Assembly (NCBI GenBank): GCA_937929835.1
Contig: CALFUU010000020.1
Coordinates: 1-64,000 of the forward strand
Source: an uncultured Saprospiraceae bacterium
GTDB taxonomy: Bacteria; Bacteroidota; Bacteroidia; Chitinophagales; Saprospiraceae
Direction: 5' to 3'
DNA: 64,000 nucleotides
This document shows, one piece after another, positions 56,101 to 61,607 of this stretch. The notes below the pieces were generated by a model. The model ran no database searches. It saw only the letters and a list, made by a program, of their open reading frames with translations, and was not told the DNA's origin. Numbering within the stretch: position 1 is the stretch's first letter; every line of letters starts with the position of its first letter. Both the position numbers and the translations under genes were made by a program.

Positions 56101-58314
56101 AAACTCGTAAGCTTGTGTCAGATAATCAGTTACTGTAAAGCTAGCCGCTGGAACTGTTCCTTGATTAAACACTGTTATTTCGAACTCTACTATATCGCCA
56201 AATTTTGGATTAGGATCACTCAACAAAACTTTGCTTAGCGCTAAGTCAAAATCCGTAGATGGCTTTAAGCCGAGATCAAAACCAGTATCATTTCCTGATC
56301 CTGCTACAACTGATACATTTGGCAAATAATCCAAAGCACTACAAGCACCTCCGATAGTAAAATTAGAATTGATATTATTATTTCCAACTGTAAGTGTCGG
56401 CACAAAAAAGCTACCGTTAAAATCATACAATCCAGTGGCCACATCAAAACTTGAAGCATCTAATACAACATAGTATTGTTCTCCTACATAGATACCATCA
56501 GTTGATGTAAATGAATAGAACCCCCTACTATCTGTAGTCGTAGAAGATACAACAGAACAGTTTTCATCATATAGTGTAAGTGCAGCATTGGCCATTCCTG
56601 GCTCATCTGCATCTTGTACACCATTGCAATTATTGTCAAACCATACATAGTTTCCTATTTGTGCTGACAATGGTCCACAGCCTGCTGTTATATCTCCAAA
56701 ACCTGTCGCCTTACCAAAGTAGGTCGATATATTCTGGTTATACAGTTCTATAGAACTAACCTTTGTACCATTATTAGTATCATATCTGTGTAGCCCCCCT
56801 GAATATGCTGAAATAGCAGGGTCAAAAACTGCCGCCACAACTACATCAGAGTTAGGTAATATATATACTGAGCCAATTGTTATCTCTGGGTGATCACTAG
56901 GGTTACCTGGGAAATAGTCCTCTCCAAAAAACTCACCTCCATCTGGTCCCTGACCGTTATTAACACCAGAACCTACAGCACCAGGTATTGCACCGTTACT
57001 CTCAAGCACCCAACCATTGTTGGTTTTTGCTGCTATGAGAAGATCTCCGTTCTGATCATCTACTCTAGAAGTAAGGTCATCACAAAAAGCGTGTCCTATC
57101 CGATCGGATAGTGCCAATATCATATTTCCATTACTTGTAAATTCCATATCGGTCAACCAGTGCATCGTTCTTTTTTGTGCTAAGTTATCTGCACTCCATA
57201 CACCTTGAGAATAATCATCACTAAATACCAAAGTGAAGTTTCCAGAATTAGGATTCAGTTCATACACGTGGATACTGGTATCATTTTCATCTAAAGATGT
57301 CTCTCCCGTACAAGTGACACCTACATAGATAGAGCCGTTATATTCCTTAAGGCCAAAAACAAGGAAATCATTATAACTGCATCCTGGACTTGGAACAGAA
57401 TAAGCTTGTGTTGTTGATGTAGTAGGATTATTTGCATCAATTCTAACTACAGAATTGTTGAAAAGATTGACGACATATAAGTTGTCACCTGAAGCATCAA
57501 GTACAAGTCCACCTAGTCCGACTTTTCCAACATTGCTACCATAAGTGCAATCGAGATGATTGGTCGTTGATAGAGTGCCTACATTCTGACCTAGAGCAGA
57601 CAACTTGGTAAAGACCGTCGTCGTCGGATTTGTCCCAGAAAGATCTGTCTTATATATAGCATCGTGGCCACCTGCGGCCAACCCTGAATGCTGTTTGACA
57701 AAGGCTGAAGAGAAAATTTCTTGAGTTGCTTCCTTGTAAGTCATTCCCCATACTGAGCCAGTCTCACCTTGTGTCGCATATACCTGGACACTGGAGCTAG
57801 AGTTGAAGGAATTGACTAAACCTATTATTGTTTCTTGGTCAGGGTTGTTGCCCGCTTGACCGTTAACAAAACAAGACAGGAATATCTCCGTGCCATTGTT
57901 ACAGGTTGTATTTCCTTCAGTAACTCCAAGATCAACAGCGCATTGAGGCACAGTAACAAACTGTACATCGCCATCGTTGTCGGAACCAAAATTGGAAACA
58001 AGCACATCACCAGTAATGGCGAACTCCACTCTGTACGATTGTCCATCGACTAGATTAGATATGCTGTAGGCACCACTATTGTTACTTAGTGCCTGACCTC
58101 TCTGGACACCTTCTGCATCGAAAACTCTGACCTGCAAGTTTGCATAGCCAGACTCTGCAGGATCGTTGTCACCATCTAAGTCATTATCAATAAACACGGT
58201 ACCTGATACCGTAGTGGAAGGGCATTGCGCTACCATCTCCTGGGGGGAAATGAATAGAAACAATGATAAGAATAAGGATATTAACCCTACTCGAGCATTA
58301 AAAGAATTTCTCAT
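44113..58314 (-). CDS. Giant T9SS surface protein of 4733 residues
   Basis: A single uninterrupted 14.2 kb frame. Order by approximate residues: signal peptide 1-29; SdrD-B module 34-115; propeller-like region 120-540; second SdrD-B 550-660; three DUF11 modules 687-1145 (DFDLALSKV, IFDLALTKV, LIDLALIKT); HYR-like modules 1390-1790; C-type-lectin-like domain 1799-1945 (YLIGLQDKVENGTFIWENH); further modules; three more DUF11 modules 2390-2842; a long HYR-like array to about 4220 containing a higher-order repeat (3178-3957); dockerin-like double EF-hand 4384-4440 (DINKSNKIDGIDLVELRKLI); cohesin-like segment; T9SS sorting domain with EVYQNTPNPWTTATVISFNL. It should be exported by T9SS and form a long flexible surface fibre. 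The 1537-residue protein is its shorter paralogue. Nearly every module carries cysteines, so disulfides are likely. Function in adhesion, gliding or matrix is inference. Confidence 0.92.
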   Translation of the reverse strand: MRNSFNARVGLISLFLSLFLFISPQEMVAQCPSTTVSGTVFIDNDLDGDNDPAESGYANLQVRVFDAEGVQRGQALSNNSGAYSISNLVDGQSYRVEFAITGDVLVSNFGSDNDGDVQFVTVPQCAVDLGVTEGNTTCNNGTEIFLSCFVNGQAGNNPDQETIIGLVNSFNSSSSVQVYATQGETGSVWGMTYKEATQEIFSSAFVKQHSGLAAGGHDAIYKTDLSGTNPTTTVFTKLSALGQNVGTLSTTNHLDCTYGSNVGKVGLGGLVLDASGDNLYVVNLFNNSVVRIDANNPTTSTTQAYSVPSPGCSYNDFLVFGLKEYNGSIYVGVTCTGETSLDENDTSIHVYELNPNSGNFTLVFSDDYSQGVWSADNLAQKRTMHWLTDMEFTSNGNMILALSDRIGHAFCDDLTSRVDDQNGDLLIAAKTNNGWVLESNGAIPGAVGSGVNNGQGPDGGEFFGEDYFPGNPSDHPEITIGSVYILPNSDVVVAAVFDPAISAYSGGLHRYDTNNGTKVSSIELYNQNISTYFGKATGFGDITAGCGPLSAQIGNYVWFDNNCNGVQDADEPGMANAALTLYDENCSVVSSTTTDSRGFYSFTSTDGIYVGEQYYVVLDASSFDVATGLYDFNGSFFVPTLTVGNNNINSNFTIGGACSALDYLPNVSVVAGSGNDTGFDLGLKPSTDFDLALSKVLLSDPNPKFGDIVEFEITVFNQGTVPAASFTVTDYLTQAYEFVATSNPDWNYDGSDATLDVNTPLQPNQVYKKSIFLRLMGSNNIQDFVNAAEISATLDSNGQENSDSDSTADNIRNNDNGGVAGSNTDNLVSDDGAIDEDDHDSEVVNIFDLALTKVNRDNRAYDEGEVVTFDITVYNQGNVDAQEFTITDNFPTELIFTNAGNQGWTVVGNGLVEYTYNQVLAAGESVVVSVSFTVGDVTGDRQLMNYAEISSATSTDNVVREDFDSVPDADMFNDTGGVPNSTTDGEIFDHGTDDEDDQDPASVSVRLIDLALIKTTKQRTFNLGDIVIFTIEIHNQGTAAIGKLSVVDYLPEDMILVDNSWTLDASTHTATKEIVFISGLQPGQVYTDQISVLINSGGHAGAYVNVAEISKVYDIRNNDISSADIDSNADAINGNDSGGMPVTAMDDYLDGTGLDDEDDSDPALIFVPSIVLQEECTCLNNATNGQDGQFRDVVAITSVSGEDWFLDSAFDVFNITSAPGVTIPYPTGPTGVQFAEVPNGDGTSNYTLRIKVVSGGGYSLRATNGNGAFLQISGGGEACTYCQPVVNSAGLGAVCSGSTHTYEAEVWQEKYENCENYIWFLEGDGEFVDVPPGVMITGSGTGTVGSGFGLTSVTIEWGNNPGPRNLTFIPSCPDICVAPVSLAVEVGSGEGLAMACVNELNISLGDGCQSILSADQLLVSDPEPNVVYQLMLTDANGELINNNRVTEAHLWSQLTAKVINPCSGNSCWATINVEDKRAPQIQCDDIELPCYLVNSYEPIVLDACSTSEFTLVQETTTPLTCDDPYLKVVHRTFTAVDGFGNVSAPCTQNINVLPLDYDAIVIPDGFLENEGTALSCVGLELDDNGFPHPSITGIPTINGFPLFPITDLYCNAGIDYRDILVSELGCTKKIMRTWTIYDGCDQPFRRTQTIEISDSRAPWVECPMDITIGTDGGPGCQADFTLPLPTISDDCTTDNFEIDLKYANGFLQNITSAQTLTFAATDSTEVTYLVYDECGNLASCSFDVFVMDEVTPTAICDQNSVVSLRLDGTAKAFPQTFDDGSFDDCGLFNTLIRRMNNDCDCDRPQFKDLQYLGARGSNPASQRHYYLSRFQRPGFIASGLAAAYGGTLLTLESEAEHQWVFDQVNAYAPGAQYLIGLQDKVENGTFIWENHIAPMFEVWADGSPIADDGDYVIVDVNGEWRVVDNEPYAFVLEVSNNCGFSEEIPFCCADAGQEQMVVLRAIDNFGGYNDCMVTVEVQDKVPPQIFCPDDQILSCTDIVDVNNLTSFGFATATDSCVDDEITVVATEDRTICGVGTIVRTFTAVDANGGASCEQTLRFENNEPFDFANIIWPLDFDTDQGCNFASLHPDNLDFEFAYPQFPGTDRCDLLDATFRDQTFSFAGPGSTACLKILRQWTVIDWCQLDADGVPMSDTYDQTIKVENTAGPDIDATCTEQLEVVTLECLEADVTFQVSATDDCTDASSLKQCVSIDLNSDGAFEVQNNCEVGGTVFFQNKLSLGNHIVLISFEDLCGNVSTCAKPVRVVSEKAPTAYCIESLSVALEPWDTDGDGVADNELACITPALLDNGSTHLCNDLIRQQNALLPAAQQLDTIAYSLSFCESSDPNEICFDCRDRDSTRTIALCIIDEFGQQSTCNVRINVQDNNNINACPVFDLALIKELTPGSPACFNPGEDVTFRLAVLNQGTVDAFNVQIAEYLPQGFILNDPDWALFPGTNTAILNTPIDSISAGWNKSVEITVTIDPNTMVESITNFAEIIGSTNPMNLPDEDSVADTSQTNDNFRNDSDNVVSEDGTNGGDEDDHDFETVVIKQNYDLALTKILSADQPDTFVPGEEVCFDVSVINQGTLDATNVTIDDNIPAGLTFNSGSPWTLSGSLAQATIPFVAANGGAVTTQICFIIQDGFMGQCLINVAEISGQGEMLTDNDSTPGNDDGDQSEDDEDSAKVAVGQVFDLALRKVVAPGGPASYSPGDIVTYNIEIFNQGTLDATNVIVQDYVPDDLIFVVANNSGWNANATFNVASVPAGTDTPVVVSVNLEISPTFVGSSILNDAEIIAADNALNLPDVDSTPGNDETPDDTNDNDDITDTNGGDDQDPEVINVVCDIPPVCNIVPQITVSLDTFGMASVMVSDLDNGSLSVCDNLPPSVEIITDSTFGCGDLFCVTNATQVVSILVTDQLGNTSSCSSTVTVEDNIAPFFECSDVTVPLNMDGTPNIDFNEVVSNVEGFSIQDNCIGAIPSFGAVGSMPCVANPTTYTLTDQCGLSTTCTFNVFLENDPPVAICQDVTINIDANGMAVVMADLLNNGSTDDCGIDTVEASPTSFDCTQVGVSGLTTVLTITDISGSTSTAECSVTVGDVTPPVAICQNGTVCLDANGLAILDPLAINSNSTDNCPSNLQFSLDQTNFTCDDLANSPIPVTLTVSDGVNSSTTTSCSVTVTDKEAPVIVCQDATIFLDPESVTLEESMILVSVSDNSDECGITTAFIGRTTFNCDDLDTTVTNVPGCPGLFDVTLVATDAAGNTAECTQTVSVQDNTIAECTGIVDVDIMLLGAGATASVTVDASTLFTVVNNCNTQSTFEPSSFTFDCDDIGDNPLTVTVGDGCGHTTVCNTIIEILDGAPQCEAISDITLSVDETGNRVVEFSDIDDGSSAGCDGSITFGPTDFDCEDVGTTTSVVITVTPLSGVVSTCSTNVTITDDIDPVVTCLDRTVSLDEDGLATIDADFLIDNNNTSDNCPGLMQMISRSEFNCADLEDTGMGCMSDDISIVVTVTDAQGNSATCTSIVNVRDVEAPTCPTPAVIQQVNLLGAGMTATGTIAANEIWSPTDNCSNAFTFSPSDFSFDCLDIGVNSVTAVVTDECQQQSTCIAQVEVVDSAPQCLAIPDVTFNLDANGNFNVTLADVDAGSSAGCDGDITISPTFFACNNIGLDNCVTITVTPQSGMALTCKTNVTIVDQTAPVLTCDDLTINLDESTSVGGNLSNIAQTITADDLNLTIFDCDTLSINLSQSVFDCVDLMSGVAGCANDIDVNITVTDVSGNSSICVSTVTVVDAVAPVCEALQNVITPLIMSGNGMLSVTIDPLTLIADYDDNCDDVNFNATVMPATFDCTNVNNTEIVTITVEDQCGLTSTCEGSVTIVENSAPTCLVQDVTVPLDGSSLCLDPSVVDAGSNAGCGAPVTLDVSPNKFDCSNLGANVVTLTVSTTPPGTIQSASCTATVTIVDNALPTITCPADTSVICNTSLFNPNLFGTPTAEDGCNAQVPSITSLTPVLNVNACNVGVMTRTFIASDVDGNQASCTQIVTIDPPVNPLTAANITFPESPFVLDSCIVDPNNVDSGMPIVDTSNIDCSLISISSVTVDPTPNSGMTCVNELERTFTVIDSCQLNTGTGAGIFTFTQTIILNDLQGPDITCPNDTLVFLPVNSTDCEVLVNLPATISDCTGVIAGSNNSPFANDPNSSDATGLYPAGTTIVTVTGEDNCGNVSTCEYEVMVVDTSATFDSCKKLIVNLGTTGMVTVNSIAACPEITSICPDTSFTVSWSLVDPNVIEMDFDCADQTVGISSMYTLYLYSGNELLDSCSNILQVLDPFSVCPQPFTNGTIAGRIQTEDSRMVSAVEVRLNSMDIIDETDIDGLYAFSEVPFGNPYQIVPSKDVDPMNGISTLDLVLIQRHILSIEHLDSPYKLIAADINKSNKIDGIDLVELRKLILGISTDFAENTSWRMVDAAYQFADETNPFGAYFPEQYVVRDLTSDMDIDFIGVKIGDVNGDVIANLNDVVLDTRRADAVKISANEVLINENALVDVDFSIEESVDGFQFTLGYDTDKLTLVGVHSRSRVLLDANYHVVKPGTINFSWHSVFGAKQVDLSDVFSMRFVSHTSGRLSDYISISADGLNPEAYTDGDIAELRLDLNSELSQEFEVYQNTPNPWTTATVISFNLPIGGSYSLEVLNTDGKLVCSRNGVGTSGLNTIELTKSDLSSGGVYYYVVSSNNARKTQKMLFVR
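46444..48783 (-). repeat. Higher-order (A-B-C)x3 repeat of HYR-like modules
   Basis: Within the giant protein nine consecutive modules fall into three classes in fixed order. A modules (3178-3270, 3435-3525, 3691-3786) share a CxDxTxxLDE start and an extra GC loop. B modules (3271-3354, 3526-3610, 3787-3874) share a GAG-type strand (LLGAG in the first two) and DNC or NNC. C modules (3355-3434, 3611-3690, 3875-3957) share GSSAGCDG (GSNAGCGA in the third). The three super-units are 257, 256 and 267 residues. They are visible at protein level and have diverged at DNA level. Confidence 0.85.
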
Positions 58315-58434
58315 TTGACCTTTTATTAGTAAAATTCAAAACAGTACGAGACTCTGATACGAGCACATGCTCGTTCAGTTACTGTTTAGGGGGTGGGTGG
58401 GTAAATTCGGTTTCTGGTCAAACAACGGTGTAAA

Positions 58435-58459
58435 ACATATTACACCAGATGCAAATATA
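58435..58459 (-). promoter_or_regulatory. -7 box and ACATATTAC boxes of the giant gene
   Basis: On the minus strand TATATTTG (58452-58459) is a perfect -7 box giving a leader of about 130 bases. ACATATTAC occurs at 58435-58443, just downstream of it, and again at 58484-58492, upstream. The adjoining block 58453-58468 is shared exactly with the sigma operon. The leader holds a C-rich tract (58388-58401 as G runs on the plus strand). Confidence 0.55.
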
Positions 58460-58565
58460 TAAACAATTAGATAATATGGTAATACATATTACAATTTTTT
58501 CTAATTTGTTTTGAGCCGTGATTTATATAGATACGGCTATATTTACCCTCAAGACAACCAGATAT

Positions 58566-59750
58566 ATGATAAAAGAGAGCTTACAACAAGAAATAGAGGC
58601 CATAAAAGACCAAGGACTCTATAAGAAAGAAAGAATCATTACGTCTAGACAATCTGCTGAGATAAAGACTTCCCAAGGTATGGAGGTTCTTAACTTTTGT
58701 GCCAACAACTATCTAGGGCTCTCCTCGCATCCCGATGTCATCCAAGCGGCCAAAGACACTATAGATTCGCACGGGTTTGGAATGTCCTCAGTACGATTTA
58801 TCTGTGGGACCCAGGATATCCATAAAGACCTAGAGGCCAAGATTGCTGCCTTTGTAGGTACTGAAGATGCCATTCTTTATGCTGCAGCATTTGATGCCAA
58901 CGGGGGATTGTTTGAGCCCCTACTTACTGCAGAAGATGCCATTATCTCCGATCAGCTCAATCACGCCTCTATCATAGACGGCATCAGGCTCTGCAAAGCC
59001 AAGCGCTATAGATACCTTAATAATGATATGGCCGATCTAGAAGTCAAGCTCAAAGAAGCCAAGGCTGCTGGAGCTCGTCGTATCCTCATCGCCACAGATG
59101 GGGTATTCTCTATGGATGGCATCATCGCACAAGTCGACAAGATCTGTGATCTAGCGGACCAATATGGTGCCCTTACAATGGTAGATGATTGCCACGCAAC
59201 AGGCTTTACTGGAAAAACAGGCAAAGGAAGCGCAGAGCACTGTGGGGCCTATGGCAGAGTAGATATCATTACTGGCACTTTTGGGAAAGCGCTAGGCGGG
59301 GCTTCTGGGGGTTTTACTGCCGCTAGCAATGAGATCGTCGATATCCTCAGACAAAGATCTAGACCTTATCTCTTCTCCAATACCCTAGCCCCTTCTATTG
59401 TAGGTGCCTCGCTCAAGGTCTTGGATGTCCTCAATGCGAGCACAGCATTGAGGGATAAACTAGAGGCCAACACAACGCTATTCAGAACTGGAATGGCTGC
59501 AGCAGGTTTTGACCTGGTACCAGGAGAACATCCTATAGTACCAGTGATGTTGTACGATGCCAAGCTCTCACAAACTTTTGCTGATGCCCTACTCGAAGAA
59601 GGTATCTATGTCATAGGATTTTTCTATCCCGTTGTACCTAAAGAAAAAGCGAGAATACGTGTACAAATTTCTGCAGGCCACGAACCACATCATATAGAGA
59701 AAGCCATAGCAGCCTTTACTAAAGTAGGAAAGGAGCTTAAAGTAATATGA
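58566..59750 (+). CDS. kbl: Glycine C-acetyltransferase (2-amino-3-ketobutyrate CoA ligase)
   Basis: A 394-residue PLP enzyme of the alpha-oxoamine synthase family that converts 2-amino-3-ketobutyrate and CoA to glycine and acetyl-CoA in threonine breakdown. Motifs: [17 protein letters not shown] near 43-59, [16 protein letters not shown], the PLP-contacting VDDCHATGF (Asp207-Asp208, His210) and the Schiff-base Lys241 in [10 protein letters not shown]. The open frame begins at a GTG (58518), but the ATG at 58566 (protein start [10 protein letters not shown]) gives the family length and is preferred. A 6-base hairpin (58514-58519 with 58533-58538) lies in the leader. Serine palmitoyltransferase and BioF are relatives, but length and N-terminus favour Kbl. 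No threonine dehydrogenase gene is in view. Confidence 0.93.
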   Translation: MIKESLQQEIEAIKDQGLYKKERIITSRQSAEIKTSQGMEVLNFCANNYLGLSSHPDVIQAAKDTIDSHGFGMSSVRFICGTQDIHKDLEAKIAAFVGTEDAILYAAAFDANGGLFEPLLTAEDAIISDQLNHASIIDGIRLCKAKRYRYLNNDMADLEVKLKEAKAAGARRILIATDGVFSMDGIIAQVDKICDLADQYGALTMVDDCHATGFTGKTGKGSAEHCGAYGRVDIITGTFGKALGGASGGFTAASNEIVDILRQRSRPYLFSNTLAPSIVGASLKVLDVLNASTALRDKLEANTTLFRTGMAAAGFDLVPGEHPIVPVMLYDAKLSQTFADALLEEGIYVIGFFYPVVPKEKARIRVQISAGHEPHHIEKAIAAFTKVGKELKVI

Positions 59751-59754
59751 TAAG

Positions 59755-60090
59755 ATGCAGCTGCCCCAACTAACCAAATCACAATTCAAAACCTTTTTTC
59801 TGCTTTATGCTGCACACATAGATTATGACTATTCATCTCCTGAAGAAGAGTTTATAAGAAAAAGATCTAGCCTAGCAGATTACAATTCTATGTATACCCT
59901 ACTAAATAATCACTCAGAATACAACAGCCTCAAAATAATATTAAATAATAAGTGCCACTACCTTGAAAACACCAAGGAAAAAGATGACCTATATAGGGAA
60001 GTCACTGACTTGTTTAAAATTGACGGCCAGTATTCAAGACCAGAAAAAGTGTTCTTAGATTTTCTCGACAAAATGATGTTAACCACTTGA
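59755..60090 (+). CDS. Small cytosolic protein of 111 residues, unknown
   Basis: Starts 4 bases after the kbl stop and ends one base before the SDR gene, so it is part of that operon. The product is helical and charged, with no signal peptide or membrane segment. It contains AAHIDYDYSSPEEEFIR, an acidic loop that recalls TerB-like (tellurite resistance) helical proteins, but the resemblance is too slight for an assignment. I do not recognise its function. Confidence 0.65.
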   Translation: MQLPQLTKSQFKTFFLLYAAHIDYDYSSPEEEFIRKRSSLADYNSMYTLLNNHSEYNSLKIILNNKCHYLENTKEKDDLYREVTDLFKIDGQYSRPEKVFLDFLDKMMLTT

Positions 60091-60091
60091 T

Positions 60092-60868
60092 ATGAATTTA
60101 GATATCACAAAAAAACTCTTTCTCGTTACGGGAGCGACTAGTGGATTTGGGAAGGCAATCACGGAAGCTCTCATAAAAGAAGGAGCACATATTATTATCA
60201 ATGCACGCGGAGAAGAAAAACTAACAGCACTTGCCGAGCAACATCCTCATCAAATAGAGACAGTTGCAGGTGACATCACAACTGACGAAACCATAAGTCG
60301 TGTCACAAGATGTATAGGCGAAAGAGCTCTGTCCGGTATGGTTATTAATGCTGGTGGTCCACCCGCTATGTCCTTTCAAGAATCTGATCTAACAGATTGG
60401 GATAAAGCCTACGCCTCAGTGCTCCGATGGAAAGTCAAACTGACTCAAGAACTCCTCCCCCTCCTCAAACGAGAAAACTATGGCCGCATCGTCTACATAG
60501 AAAGTGTCTCCGTTAAGCAACCCGTCACCAATCTTGTCCTCTCTAACTCCCTTCGACTAGCTGTTGTCGGATTTGTCAAAACACTATCCCAAGAAATAGC
60601 TAGTAGTGGCATCACGACAAACATCTTAGCGCCAGGCTATCACGCCACTCCAGCTATGGATAGACTCTTTGAGAAGCAGAGCCAAACCAAAGGCATCACC
60701 AAACAAGAAGCCAGAAATGCTTTTGAAAAAGAACCACCTGTACAAAGAATGGGTAAAGCAGAAGAGTTGGCATCTTTGGCTGTATGGCTACTCTCACCAA
60801 GCTCTGGCTATCTCACGGGACAGACCATTTCTGTAGACGGAGGGCTAGTGCAAGGGGCCTTTGGATAA
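60092..60868 (+). CDS. SDR family oxidoreductase with altered catalytic motif
   Basis: A 258-residue short-chain dehydrogenase/reductase. The cofactor motif is TGATSGFG (13-20), with NAGG at 86-89 and the serine of the tetrad in IESVS. At the position of the catalytic YxxxK the sequence reads SNSLR (Ser151, Arg155), so both the tyrosine and the lysine are replaced. A group of SDRs related to 3-oxoacyl-ACP reductases shows the same SN-x-x-R pattern, with LAPGYHATPAMDRL and the C-terminal YLTGQTISVDGG preserved. It follows the 111-residue gene by one base, and the kbl-unknown-SDR order suggests one transcript. Whether the protein is an active reductase through another residue or only binds a cofactor cannot be told. 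Confidence 0.88.
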   Translation: MNLDITKKLFLVTGATSGFGKAITEALIKEGAHIIINARGEEKLTALAEQHPHQIETVAGDITTDETISRVTRCIGERALSGMVINAGGPPAMSFQESDLTDWDKAYASVLRWKVKLTQELLPLLKRENYGRIVYIESVSVKQPVTNLVLSNSLRLAVVGFVKTLSQEIASSGITTNILAPGYHATPAMDRLFEKQSQTKGITKQEARNAFEKEPPVQRMGKAEELASLAVWLLSPSSGYLTGQTISVDGGLVQGAFG

Positions 60869-60990
60869 TGATTTCACTGCAGTTTAGAAAGGGTTAGTTG
60901 ATTTACAGCTTTACATACAAAGGCACTTAATGGAGAGAATAAGACTAGCCAAAATGACATTTAAATTTTATAGCAAAAAAAAAACAGATC

Positions 60991-61370
60991 CTAATTCAAA
61001 CTATAACTTTTCGAAACATACCATTTGAAGGTCGATCTTTTCAGTTGATACTCCATAACATTTGCTTCACTTGTAATTAAACTTTCACCTCTAGGATAAT
61101 CACAAGAAACAAATACTCTGGCACTATCAGATTCGATTGAAATTGATACTGACAAAGCACCAGTATCCTTAGTCAAGTAGGGCTTATAATGTCCTTTGAA
61201 AAATTCCACTTCATCTATAGGGCGATAATATGTTGAATCCGCATGCGTCACTTTGATTGGTCGCATATAGGTACTACAGTATCATCATACGCCTCTATAG
61301 CCATAAGTATCTGTGAATGCTCAACTCTGGCACAAGAACTAAAGAGCAGAAGTAATAAAATGAACCGCAT
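60991..61370 (-). pseudogene. Small lipoprotein gene split by a frameshift
   Basis: Two minus-strand frames abut. The first (61370 down to 61248) encodes 40 residues starting MRFILLLLLFSSCARVEH, a clear lipoprotein signal with lipobox cysteine 13, then stops. The second (open from about 61281 down to 60991) encodes the rest, a strand-rich 91-residue piece (from its internal ATG at 61266) with YRPIDEVEFFKGHYKPYL. A single-base shift in the 61248-61281 overlap would join them into a lipoprotein of about 125 residues of unknown family. It is either a genuine frameshift mutation or a sequence error. No function is recognised. Confidence 0.6.
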
Positions 61371-61607
61371 TTCTACCTATGAATTAACAAATCAACAAAC
61401 TGATCATCATCAACAATATAGACTTCTAATAGGCATAAGAACTAGATTCTGATAAGATATTGTTCTAGATCCATTTAGACTCAACTAAAAGTGCATCGAA
61501 GTAAACTAATCAAAGAAATATTCGATTTCTATCGGAATCAAATTTACTTTCATTCGTCAACATCAGTCGTTCCTAAGCTACACACATTATTAAGCGTACA
61601 CACTCTA

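Noticed and set aside
58388-58403. G-quadruplex in the giant gene leader
   Set aside because: Only three G runs are adjacent, so a canonical four-run quadruplex is not supported; kept only as a low-interest observation.
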